Assembly: GCA_039793985.1 (NCBI GenBank)
Contig: JBAMMC010000031.1
Span: 1-64,000, forward strand
Reading direction: 5' to 3'
DNA length: 64,000 bases
From: ARK-14 sp002899805
GTDB taxonomy: Archaea > Thermoproteota > Thermoprotei_A > Sulfolobales > Fervidicoccaceae
Under the pieces are notes generated by a model that did not search any database, had not been told where the DNA came from, and was given only the letters and a program-made list of their open reading frames with translations. Made by a program: the position numbers and the translations under genes. Positions 26,523 to 34,054 of this stretch are shown here, one piece after another (the first letter of the stretch is position 1; each line of letters begins with the position of its first letter).

Positions 26523-27917
26523 ATGACCGAAAGTTTGATAGAAGAGATAGAACGTAAAAAAATCAAATGGATAAACCTTTTCCTGACGAGCCTCTCAGGA
26601 CAGCTTCATCAGGTTACTCTCTCTTCATCCCTTTTGAACGACATTACTTTGAAAGAAGGTTTCGGGAAGCTCGATGGCAGCAGTGTAGCAGGCTTCAAAG
26701 AGATATTCGAAAGCGACTTAGTGATTAAGTTAATACCAGAAACTTTCAAAGCCGATCCCTTCTTTGAAAGCACCGCAGATGTATTTGTCACTATATACGA
26801 TAGTTTTGGCGAAAAAAGGTTCGAAAAGGATCCTAGATTCATAGCAGAAAAAACAGAGGGTGTTATATCTTCAGAAGGTTACACTCCTTTGGTAGGTGCT
26901 GAACTAGAGTTTCATATTTTTGATGAAGTCAAAGTATGGATGTCGAATATTTCTTCAGGATATAAGATTAAAACTAACTCCGGTGGTTTTGAAAAAAAGA
27001 TTAACTATTCTCTTGCTCCAAAGGGGGGATATTATGCTCCACCTCCACTAGATGATTCATTTATCGTCCGGAAGGAAATAGGTGAAGTGCTTGAAAGTTA
27101 CTTTGGTCTGAAAGTCGAAGCACACCATCATGAAGTAGGTGCAGCAGGACAGGGAGAAATAAACTTTGAATCTTCGACTCCTTCTAGGCTAGGCGACTAC
27201 GTACAGACCGTTAAATATGTTTCTAGGGTAGTTGCTAGCAAGCATGGCAAAGTCATAACATTCATGCCTAAACCGATATATGGTGACAACGGAAGTGGAA
27301 TGCACATACATGTTAGTCTTTGGAACAAGGAGAGGAATATTTTCTATGACGAAACAGATAACTACGCCTATATTAGTCAAGAGGCGAGGTACTTCATCGG
27401 AGGGCTACTATACCATGGAAAGGCCCTTTCCGCTTTAGTTTCTCCTACCATCAATAGCTATAGGAGGTTATTACCGGGCTATGAAGCGCCAATATTTCTC
27501 GCATGGAGCAAAGGAAATAGAAGCGCAGCAGTGAGAATACCTGCTTATCACAGGAATTCCATCAAATCTAAGAGAATTGAGTATAGACCACCAGATCCAT
27601 CAGCAAATCCTTATTTTGCTGCCTCCGCAGTACTTTTAGCAGGTTTAGATGGGATCAAGAAAAAGATAGAACCGGGAGATCCTGTGGATGAGAACATATA
27701 TCACATGCCCCAGGAGAAGATAAGAGAGCTCGGAATAGAGAGACTTCCCTCCTCGCTAGAACAGGCTCTAGGTGAGTTGGAAACGGATTACGAATTCCTT
27801 CTTCCAGCTTTTACAAAGTCTGTAATCGATGCATATCTTGAAATGAAGAGAGAAGAGCTGCGTAAGCTCAACTCCTTGATCTCTCCAGCGGAGATGTACT
27901 ACTATCTAAACATATGA
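26523..27917 (+). CDS. glnA: Glutamine synthetase
   Basis: This 464-residue GS has the beta-grasp N-domain, the metal/glutamate motif VGAELEFHIFD, the EAHHHEVGAAGQGEINF block, the ATP motif KPIYGDNGSGMHIHVSLW, the Arg-containing NSYRRLLPGYEAP and RIEYRPPDPSANPYFAASA. It lacks the Tyr-adenylylation loop typical of GSI-beta. It condenses glutamate and ammonia. The 215-nt upstream region is AT-rich with TATA-like TTTTTTATAAAAAG (26450-26463) and a second box near 26478. It is monocistronic. Confidence 0.95.
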   Translation: MTESLIEEIERKKIKWINLFLTSLSGQLHQVTLSSSLLNDITLKEGFGKLDGSSVAGFKEIFESDLVIKLIPETFKADPFFESTADVFVTIYDSFGEKRFEKDPRFIAEKTEGVISSEGYTPLVGAELEFHIFDEVKVWMSNISSGYKIKTNSGGFEKKINYSLAPKGGYYAPPPLDDSFIVRKEIGEVLESYFGLKVEAHHHEVGAAGQGEINFESSTPSRLGDYVQTVKYVSRVVASKHGKVITFMPKPIYGDNGSGMHIHVSLWNKERNIFYDETDNYAYISQEARYFIGGLLYHGKALSALVSPTINSYRRLLPGYEAPIFLAWSKGNRSAAVRIPAYHRNSIKSKRIEYRPPDPSANPYFAASAVLLAGLDGIKKKIEPGDPVDENIYHMPQEKIRELGIERLPSSLEQALGELETDYEFLLPAFTKSVIDAYLEMKREELRKLNSLISPAEMYYYLNI

Positions 27918-27935
27918 ACATTTACTTCTATTTTA

Positions 27936-28007
27936 AAAGGTCAGGGGCTACCATTTTCCACATGAATTCAGTAAACCTAAGGTATCCCCCGTTATCATCA
28001 TCCCTCT
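27936..28007 (-). ncRNA. Candidate box C/D sRNA
   Basis: Minus strand: AGAGG, box C ATGATGA (28001-27995), 23 nt, box D' CTGA (27971-27968), C'-like ATGTGGA (27963-27957), a 12-nt guide AAATGGTAGCCC, box D CTGA (27944-27941), then CCTTT, which can pair with AGAGG. All boxes and the terminal stem are present, but the C-to-D' interval is longer than the usual 12 nt. The target would be GGGCTACCATTT, not identified. It lies in the gap between glnA and a small membrane protein gene. Confidence 0.45.
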
Positions 28008-28062
28008 ATGCTTTTTATTGAAAGAGTTTTATTTCGATTTCCTTTCCAGAAATTTTTGTATT

Positions 28063-28323
28063 TCAGTCCTCTACTGGATTATTGATAATTTTATTTCTGA
28101 TGATGGTCGTGACCTTCCACCAAGTATATAACCATAGTATAATTATAAAGCCAGCTAAAGCAAATCTAACCAATACTATCAGAAAGTAGGCTGAAGATAA
28201 GTAGAGAAACACTATTCGAATAAGTAAAATTGAGAGCAAAAGGCCGAAAAATCCTATCAGTGAAACAATTGCCCCAATAGTAAAAGCCCTAGCAATTCTC
28301 TTTCCGGATACAGAACAACTCAA
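28063..28323 (-). CDS. Small membrane protein, two TM segments, unknown
   Basis: This 86-residue protein has a short basic N-terminus (SGKRIARAF), two long hydrophobic helices (about 15-38 and 43-66) and a polar tail. It follows the S30e gene by 25 nt on the same strand and may be cotranscribed. No family is recognised. Confidence 0.6.
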   Translation of the reverse strand: MSCSVSGKRIARAFTIGAIVSLIGFFGLLLSILLIRIVFLYLSSAYFLIVLVRFALAGFIIILWLYTWWKVTTIIRNKIINNPVED

Positions 28324-28348
28324 CTTTACTTCCCATTTCTCCTAATAG

Positions 28349-28513
28349 TCACCTTCTGGTCTGAGCCGCCTTCAATGTTGGCTTAACAACTCTGACAAAA
28401 TACTCTATTCTATTCCTTACTTTGGGCGGCTTGTTCTTTCTCCCCTTTGGCTCGATCTTGGGCGTCTGATTTCTAACTTTTCCAGCTTTGGTAAGCGAAC
28501 CGTGGCTTGGCAT
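28349..28513 (-). CDS. rps30e: 30S ribosomal protein S30e
   Basis: This 54-residue basic protein with MPSHGSLTKAGKVRNQTPKI, then KGRKNKPPKVRNR and a YF-V-VKP tail, is the archaeal/eukaryotic S30e signature. I start at ATG 28513, because homologues begin exactly at MPSHGSLTKAG; the frame is open a further 7 codons. Presence of S30e supports an archaeal, probably crenarchaeal, origin. Confidence 0.93.
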   Translation of the reverse strand: MPSHGSLTKAGKVRNQTPKIEPKGRKNKPPKVRNRIEYFVRVVKPTLKAAQTRR

Positions 28514-28622
28514 CTGAATACCCCCGGTTTTCACCGTTATTACTATATCTTATAACAGGGTTTATAATGCTATGTTCTGTATTCCACGCAAATCTAAAAA
28601 AGGGCCTTTCTATGCGTTCTCC

Positions 28623-28765
28623 GTGAACTACTCCACCCTCGTGGAGAGGGCATCCTCACCTCGCGATGAGGATTTCCTGCTTCTTCTAGAAAGCTTACTA
28701 TAAACTACCTATTGCCTACCTCACGGAAAGGACTTTCTTCCCCTTAACCCCCTCCATAGGTCAAT
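28623..28765 (+). repeat. Class A structured repeat, copy 2
   Basis: The copy has GTGAACTAC, a perfect variable hairpin CTCCAC/GTGGAG, the conserved ATCCTCA/TGAGGAT hairpin with CGCG loop, TTTCCTGCTTCTT, CTCACGGAAAGGAC, and the end CCTTAACCCCC..TAGGTCAA. The variable hairpin is base-paired here with a sequence unlike copies 1 and 3, so the structure rather than the sequence is conserved. It sits between S30e and Ogg2. Confidence 0.7.
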
Positions 28766-28803
28766 TCGCTTCTCTTTAGAAGTTAATTCCTATCATTTCA
28801 ATT

Positions 28804-28890
28804 CTTTTTATGCTCACATCGAAAGGTCCTGTTTCTCGACCAAAGCCCATGGAGGTTCGCCGTTAAATTGTGAACAGCCGCTGACCAAAA
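28804..28890 (-). pseudogene. Mobile-element coding remnant, homologous to 21560-21648
   Basis: The minus strand encodes SGCSQFNGEPPWALVEKQDL then SM and a stop. It matches the remnant near 21.6 kb but in the opposite orientation. It lies next to class A repeat copy 2, which supports a link between the repeats and a former transposase gene. No start or upstream domain survives. Confidence 0.5.
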
Positions 28891-29050
28891 CGGAACTGAT
28901 CTCCTAAATACAAGCAACTCTTTGAGTCTTGGAGCATAGCCCTGTATGTATCTGAACATAAAAAAGGAAAGAATAACTAGCTATATAAACATGACAAAAA
29001 TAAAAATTAACAGCCACATTTCTTCGTATTTTACGAAAAGAGGGAAGCAA

Positions 29051-29683
29051 ATGTCTGAGAAGCTCATTGATGACATCCGCAAACTCATGGATAAGGAAGA
29101 GATAAGAAAGGTCGTCGAAGAGAGGTTAGTAGAATTCAGAAGATTGAGGAATGAAGGAAGCTGTGAAGAGATATTTTCTGAGCTTTCCTTCTGCATACTG
29201 ACAGCCAATTATTCGGCTGAGGGTGGAATAGCTATCCAGAAAGCTGTGGGGAATGGTTTCCTCTATTTACAAAAAAACGAGCTAACGGATATTTTGAAAA
29301 GAATGGGTCATAGATACCCCGAAAAAAGAGCAGAATTCATAGTGAAAAACAGACCGCTTCTTGAGACTATCTGCAAAATGATTAGAACAGGTTCTGGAAA
29401 AAAGCTTAGAGAATGGCTTGTAGAGAATGTACATGGAATTGGAATGAAAGAAGCAAGTCATTTTCTCAGAAACGTGGGATTTTCAGATGTCGCAATAATA
29501 GACTTCCACATATTGAATCTTTTAGAAAAGTACGGGATCATCAAAAAACCGAAAACTCTGACAAAGAAAAAATATTTAGAAATAGAGGAAGCTCTCGAAA
29601 AGATTGCTTCAGAAGTAGGAATAGGGCTGGATGCTCTTGACTTGTATTTATGGTACATGGAGACAGGCAAAGTGCTTAAATAA
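29051..29683 (+). CDS. 8-oxoguanine DNA glycosylase/AP lyase, Ogg2 type
   Basis: This 210-residue HhH-GPD protein has the hairpin and catalytic region VHGIGMKEASHFLRNVG followed by the catalytic Asp in AIIDFHIL, and the C-terminal DLYLWYMETGKVLK typical of archaeal Ogg2 (MJ0724-like). It excises 8-oxoguanine and cleaves the AP site by Schiff-base chemistry on the Lys of GMKEA. I start at ATG 29051 behind AGAGGG (29040-29045); the open frame upstream (from 28946) is AT-rich and unlike the family. Confidence 0.92.
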   Translation: MSEKLIDDIRKLMDKEEIRKVVEERLVEFRRLRNEGSCEEIFSELSFCILTANYSAEGGIAIQKAVGNGFLYLQKNELTDILKRMGHRYPEKRAEFIVKNRPLLETICKMIRTGSGKKLREWLVENVHGIGMKEASHFLRNVGFSDVAIIDFHILNLLEKYGIIKKPKTLTKKKYLEIEEALEKIASEVGIGLDALDLYLWYMETGKVLK

Positions 29684-29785
29684 AAATGTAATGTAGGCAA
29701 AATTTTTAACTGCAAATACAGTTAAACTAATTCAGAGTTTGAAGTACATTTCGTTTTTTCTTCCCCAATACGAGAGTGAAGAGAA

Positions 29786-30865
29786 GTGACAGGAAAAAAG
29801 ATACTGCTTTTGATCATCGATAGGGATGACGATATTGAAAAAAGCACCAATCTGAAGGCTCCTATTGTCGGGAGAGAGAATGTTCTAAAGGCCGCAATTA
29901 ATTTTGCGAAATACTCCCCAGAGGACAGCGATCTCAACGTAATGTTCGCGGGAATTCAACTACTCGATAGACTGAAAGAACAGGGGCTCGATGCTGAAAT
30001 TGCCCTTGTTGCCGGTAATGAGAGCGATCCTGTTAAAGGCGATCTGAGAATAAAGAGTGATGTGGAAAAGCTTAAGAATGAATTAAATGCTGATGGGGCT
30101 ATAATTGTGAGCGATGGGACAGAAGACGAGCTTGTAATACCTGTGATACAGTCTGTTATCCCTATCCTCTCAGTGAAGAGAGTTGTTGTTGAGCAAATGA
30201 GAGGAGTAGAAGAGACATATATATTGTTGGGAAAATATCTGAGAAAAGCAATATTTGAGCCTAGATTTTCTAGGATTTTCTTGGGAGTGCCTGGTATCAT
30301 ATTGCTATCTGTTGTCCTGTTAAGCTTCATGGGTTATCTTCAATACGCTACACTTGTAATTGGAGTTATATTAGGAGGAGCTATGATAGTTAGAGGATTC
30401 AATTTAGAGGAAAAGATCTACGAGTATTGGGCTAGTAGCCCTATAATGTTTGTATCATCAACAGTCGCCACAATATTTTTAATAGCAGGAGCCGTTCTAT
30501 TCTCCTACACTATATCTTCTTCTCAAACAATTTCTTCTGTCGGTATAGCAATAGAGAACTCTGCCCCAATCTTTGGGCTCAGTGCTTTTTCCATCTTAGT
30601 TGGAAAAGGGATTGTGAAGCTGATAAATAGAAGCATAAAGGTCTGGAGAGATATTTTAGGAATGATCCTCACCCTTATCTTCATATTCGCCTTTATGAGA
30701 CTCGGCGATTCGCTTTCTACGGCCAAAGGTACCACAAATCTAGACATTCTGAGAATTGCATTGTTCGATTCGGGCTTCCTTGAAATCTTGATCGTTGGGA
30801 TAGGAATTGCAGGACTACTTACAGTAGCTATAACCTATTTAGAGAGGAAATATCTTGAAAAATGA
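29786..30865 (+). CDS. DUF373 family membrane protein
   Basis: A cytoplasmic N-terminal alpha/beta domain (ILLLIIDRDDDIEKSTNLKAP, GRENVLKAA, GNESDPVKGDLRIKSD, SDGTEDELVIPVIQS) is followed by six or seven membrane helices (about 170-355). This architecture is the archaeal DUF373 family, of unknown function; the aspartate-rich first strand resembles phosphate-handling folds. The GTG 29786 start follows AGTGAAGAGAA. It stands alone between Ogg2 and a class B repeat. Confidence 0.85.
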   Translation: MTGKKILLLIIDRDDDIEKSTNLKAPIVGRENVLKAAINFAKYSPEDSDLNVMFAGIQLLDRLKEQGLDAEIALVAGNESDPVKGDLRIKSDVEKLKNELNADGAIIVSDGTEDELVIPVIQSVIPILSVKRVVVEQMRGVEETYILLGKYLRKAIFEPRFSRIFLGVPGIILLSVVLLSFMGYLQYATLVIGVILGGAMIVRGFNLEEKIYEYWASSPIMFVSSTVATIFLIAGAVLFSYTISSSQTISSVGIAIENSAPIFGLSAFSILVGKGIVKLINRSIKVWRDILGMILTLIFIFAFMRLGDSLSTAKGTTNLDILRIALFDSGFLEILIVGIGIAGLLTVAITYLERKYLEK

Positions 30866-30878
30866 TTGAGTTCCAGTT

Positions 30879-30965
30879 AGCTACTCCGCTCTAAATAGCG
30901 GGCCTTTCAGCGTTTAGGATGAGCTCTTCACGGCTCATCCCCCATAAATGGCGGGGTTTTCGTTT
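30879..30965 (+). repeat. Class B structured repeat, copy 2
   Basis: The copy has AGCTACTCC, hairpin CCGCT/AGCGG, TTTCAGCGTTTAGGATGAGC, a strong hairpin GGATGAGC/GCTCATCC, then GGCGGGGTTTTC. It shares module order with copy 1 (3534-3620) while both hairpin stems differ in sequence but remain paired. It lies 14 nt after the DUF373 stop codon, so it could also act as a 3' structure for that gene. Confidence 0.6.
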
Positions 30966-31012
30966 TGAAAGTTTTATAATTATTATTATCCATGCTTGGC
31001 TATTAGAATTAT

Positions 31013-31768
31013 GTGAAAAAGGGTGACTTTATATTGATAGGCGGCAACTCCATGCTATTTCCTGCAGATGTAGTTGTGGATTCAAATGAGGAATATCACT
31101 CGGAAAGAGTTATCAAAGAGCTCAAAAGGTTAGGAATGAGAGTGGCTGTTAGCAAGCTAGAAGCAGGAGATTATTTCATTCCTCTAGGATCAGAACCACG
31201 TGGTTTTTTAATAGAAAGGAAGAGGGTTGATGACTTTATAAATAGCATATTAGATTCAAGGCTTTGGACTCAAGCTGAATCACTCTCTAAAATATCTAAA
31301 GAAAGTAACATGGATGTTGTTTTTCTCATAGAGGGTGATCTCTGGGATGCAATGGAAAACAGAGAAATACCTCAATTGGCTGTAATTAGGGCAATAGATG
31401 AAATCGTTTTGACTTTCAAGATTCCGATTATTTATACAAAAGACCCAGAAATGACAGCATCTTGGATGGTATCAAAAATCAAATCGCTCAGAAAAAAAGT
31501 AGGGGGAGGAAAATTCTTGCCATATGTAAAGAAGAAAGCGCCTTCAGATAGTGAAAGGATCCTCAATTCCCTTGCTGTATTGAGTGGATATGAGACGGCA
31601 AGAAAGCTTCTGAGAACCTATGGAAGTCTGAAAGAAGTATTTTCTTTGAGCATAGAACAACTAAAAAGTATTGAGGGGATAGGAGAGGCGAGAGCTAAAA
31701 GGCTGTTCAGACTCTTCAACTTGAAATATGAAGAGAAAGAGATAGGGGCTGGGGAGAAAAACGATTGA
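31013..31768 (+). CDS. xpf: XPF/ERCC4-type structure-specific nuclease (short crenarchaeal form)
   Basis: The nuclease core has VVVDSNEEYHSERVIKEL, the GDYFIP strand and the catalytic ERKxxxD motif (IERKRVDDF, about 68-76). Residues about 180-235 form tandem helix-hairpin-helix motifs (LAVLSGYETARKLL, IEGIGEARAKRLF). There is no helicase domain, as in crenarchaeal XPF, which cuts flaps and forks together with PCNA. GTG 31013 is the first start; ATG 31046 is possible. The stop at 31768 nearly abuts the convergent tRNA half. I see no clear PIP box at the very end. Confidence 0.92.
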   Translation: MKKGDFILIGGNSMLFPADVVVDSNEEYHSERVIKELKRLGMRVAVSKLEAGDYFIPLGSEPRGFLIERKRVDDFINSILDSRLWTQAESLSKISKESNMDVVFLIEGDLWDAMENREIPQLAVIRAIDEIVLTFKIPIIYTKDPEMTASWMVSKIKSLRKKVGGGKFLPYVKKKAPSDSERILNSLAVLSGYETARKLLRTYGSLKEVFSLSIEQLKSIEGIGEARAKRLFRLFNLKYEEKEIGAGEKND

Positions 31769-31769
31769 A

Positions 31770-31830
31770 TGGTAGCCGGGCGGGGATTCGAACCCCGGTC
31801 GCGGGGGATCTCCCCAGCCTCCTCAACCCC
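31770..31830 (-). tRNA. 3' half of a split tRNA, probably tRNA-Gln, with leader
   Basis: On the minus strand the exon 31807-31770 is exactly nucleotides 38-76 of a tRNA: C38, anticodon-stem 3' strand CCCCG, variable CGAC, T-arm CGGGG-TTCGAAT-CCCCG, acceptor 3' strand CCCGGCT, A73 and encoded CCA. No 5' half lies nearby. Preceding it is a GC-rich leader GGGGTTGAGGAGGCTGG, then GGAG, then AT. GGAG can pair with a CU(C/U)U anticodon loop to form the 4-bp core of a bulge-helix-bulge splice site. U72 predicts A1-U72, the archaeal tRNA-Gln hallmark. An integrase att scar is the main alternative. Confidence 0.7.
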
Positions 31831-31855
31831 TTGTCTAAGGTTTATTCTCAAGTTG

Positions 31856-31866
31856 CCTTTAAATTT
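31856..31866 (-). promoter_or_regulatory. TATA box for the tRNA half
   Basis: Minus-strand AAATTTAAAGG is centred about 27 nt upstream of the AGACAAGGGG that opens the leader. A dedicated promoter at this spacing argues that the half is transcribed on its own rather than being an inert integration scar. Confidence 0.5.
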
Positions 31867-32055
31867 TTTGCATCTTGTTCTACACTTTGCTTGAGCATTC
31901 AAATAAGATTTGCTTCTCATTCTATCAAAAAAAGCCACGGTGGCTGATATCTTTCTCCTTGAATCTATCGCTATCTAAAAAGTAGAAAATACTTTCTTTC
32001 TATCACCTTAATTTTTAAAGATTCTACTGAAAGGAGGGGTACCAAGGGTTCTAGG

Positions 32056-32460
32056 CTACGTAGTCATTGGTAGACATACGTAGCTCTGAGGGTTCATTAG
32101 CCTAGGGCTCCTCTCGAGTTCATCGGAGCTCTCATCATCCTCTTCCCCTGTCTGGGTGAACCCGCTCCAAGCCCTCATCAGCTCTTCAAAGAGCCTCGGG
32201 CTTAGAGAAAGCCTCTCGATCTGAGGGTACAGGTTTATGGCAGCATTGAGTTGCCTGTCAATCCTCAACTCGCAAGATTTGCACTCGTATAGTGCTCCTT
32301 TCTGGGCATGATTCATCCCACATCTGGAGAACTTCTTTGAGGAGTTATACCGATTGAGGATTACAGTCTTGGCTTTATAGCTCATAAACTTGTATATTAT
32401 CCTCCGATCGCTCTTTTCTATGTTCCTGTTATGCTTCTTTGAGCGTGTAAAGTCTATCCA
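32056..32460 (-). pseudogene. TnpB C-terminal remnant (IS200/IS605 family)
   Basis: The frame retains the end of a TnpB: a helical RSKKHNRNIEKSDRR segment, YKAKTVILNRYNSSK, a damaged zinc finger in which the first of the two CxxC cysteines is replaced (KKFSRCG), the second pair CKSC, and the RuvC-III-like motif DRQLNAAINL. The N-terminal RuvC domains are gone. The ORF proper begins at ATG 32385; the homologous reading continues to 32460, where a stop occurs. It is inactive as a nuclease or transposon accessory. Confidence 0.82.
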
Positions 32461-32606
32461 TCAAGATATATTACCCTATATTACATCTGTTTAAATCTAT
32501 CGATTTTGAAACTGCTGATAACGGCAACTAAAATTCCAATTTGTTGTTTCGGCTATTTCCCTTTAAAACGCACAATAGTTAAGAAGATCATTCAGGAGAT
32601 GCAACA

Positions 32607-33638
32607 TTGCTAACCCCTCCTCCTGAGCATATTAAGCAGGGCGATCTAAGAACGGCAATGGAGTTCTTTCTTAATCTGCTCAGGGCTTCTGGATCCAGTG
32701 AGAAAACTATATTGAGCTACAAAGCTGCAATCGAGGATTTTATAGCTTCAACCGGAGCCTCTACAGTGAAGGATATAAACCAATCTGTTATCGTTTCCTG
32801 GATAAATTCAAAGCTCAAATCGGCGGGCAAGGATGTTACTAAGAAAAGGAAAATACAAGTGACAATGCACTATTATTCGCTTTTCGTGAGAAAATGGCTC
32901 AATTGGCTAGGTTTTCCAAAAGAAGTTGTACCGGTTGTCAAAAGACCCTCCTCTGCTGAGATATCTGCAATGAGTGAAGAAGAAGTTGAAAAGCTTTTTT
33001 CCGCATGCCGTGACCTAACGGATTTGCTAATAGTATCGCTCCTTTTCGAAACAGGTGTTAGGGCTAATGAGCTCTTATCTATAACTGGGGAGGATGTAGA
33101 TATCGATAAGGGAGAAATTGTCGTGAGGAATGCTAAATACGGAAAGGAAAGGACTGTCTTCTTGGGTGAAGTCTCAAGTGAAGCAGTAAAAAGAAGGTTA
33201 GCGCTCCTTGGAGAAGAGAAGGGGAGAAGGCTCGTAGAACTTTCGTATAATGGTCTCTACAAGAGACTAAAAAGCCTAGCGAAGCGTGCTGGACTGGATA
33301 AAAGGAAAATAAGACCTCATGTTCTCAGACATACTTTTGCGACAGTAGCAATAAGAAGGGGTATCAGCTTACCAGCTCTTCAAAGAATTTTGGGACACTC
33401 TGATATAAAAGTTACACAGGTATATATGCATCTAGTTAAAGACGACCTCAAGAAGGAATATATGGAAAAATTCACCTCTCAAGATGCTATGAAAGCTAGA
33501 GAAGTTTTCCTGGAGAAGAACAAAGAAGTAGTAACCTTTAATTTCTGTCCTAATTGCGGCAGAAAAGTCATTCCAGGTTCTAAATTCTGTCCATATTGTG
33601 GTCACAGATTTCATGCATCTGAAGAAGTAACAGCCTAA
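32607..33638 (+). CDS. xerA: XerA-type tyrosine recombinase with C-terminal zinc ribbon
   Basis: A SAM-like N-terminal core-binding domain (about 10-105) is followed by the catalytic domain with R (FETGVRANELL), K in the beta-hairpin (KYGKERTVF), H-x-x-R (HVLRHTFAT), the second His (LGHSDIKVTQ) and nucleophile Tyr (VYMHL). Residues about 312-335 add a CPNCGRK...CPYCGHRF zinc ribbon. XerA resolves chromosome dimers at dif. TTG 32607 follows CAGGAG by 9 nt. Neighbouring mobile debris leaves open that it is element-borne, but the sequence looks housekeeping. Confidence 0.85.
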   Translation: MLTPPPEHIKQGDLRTAMEFFLNLLRASGSSEKTILSYKAAIEDFIASTGASTVKDINQSVIVSWINSKLKSAGKDVTKKRKIQVTMHYYSLFVRKWLNWLGFPKEVVPVVKRPSSAEISAMSEEEVEKLFSACRDLTDLLIVSLLFETGVRANELLSITGEDVDIDKGEIVVRNAKYGKERTVFLGEVSSEAVKRRLALLGEEKGRRLVELSYNGLYKRLKSLAKRAGLDKRKIRPHVLRHTFATVAIRRGISLPALQRILGHSDIKVTQVYMHLVKDDLKKEYMEKFTSQDAMKAREVFLEKNKEVVTFNFCPNCGRKVIPGSKFCPYCGHRFHASEEVTA

Positions 33639-33868
33639 GCTTTTTTCACAAATAACCGGAAAAATATTTCTTTCGTAAAGAGGGGCTTATGGTTTTCTTT
33701 TTAACTTTCGAGTGAGGATCTCTGTTGTTAGTAAGGTTAAACGAATACCTGATTAGTTCTTGTTGAAGGAAGTTATTCTGTACTAATTAAGGAGGATTTG
33801 GCTTTTTTAAAAAAATGATTAATTATTTTAAAGAGTTTTTGCAATTTCATAACAATTAAGGATGTTCA

Positions 33869-34042
33869 ATGGTGTTCATGATGAAGGTTAAAAAAGTTGT
33901 TTCGCTTGGCCGTCGCCTATTTGTAGAGTTACCATCAGACTGGACTGAAAGAAAAGAGATCCTTCCAGGCGATACTGTCTATGTAGTGGAAAACAACGAT
34001 GAAGTAAGAATTATACCCCTTCCACTCCAAAGGAAAAAGTAA
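33869..34042 (+). CDS. 57-aa AbrB/SpoVT-type swapped-hairpin protein
   Basis: A short intact gene (ATG 33869, stop TAA 34040-34042; ATG 33878 or 33881 also possible) follows AAGGA. It encodes KVKKVVSLGRRLFVELPSDW...LPGDTVYVVENNDEVRIIPL, a single AbrB-like beta-hairpin domain. The downstream gene starts 12 nt later with a homologous domain (KVQKLGTSSLIVTLPKTW), so the two are tandem paralogues and probably cotranscribed. The product could dimerise with, or compete with, the AbrB domain of its neighbour. Confidence 0.8.
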   Translation: MVFMMKVKKVVSLGRRLFVELPSDWTERKEILPGDTVYVVENNDEVRIIPLPLQRKK

Positions 34043-34054
34043 GGGGACTAAGAG

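Noticed and set aside
31770..31830. tRNA 3' fragment read as an integrase attachment scar
   Set aside because: Kept as the alternative, not the main call: the sequence has a properly spaced TATA box and a GC-rich leader able to form the splice core, which an att scar would not need, and the integrase nearby looks like housekeeping XerA.
31765..31947. Plus-strand frame (60 aa) through the tRNA half
   Set aside because: It is the antisense of the tRNA fragment (the SRAGIRTPV-type artefact) and has no SD or family features.
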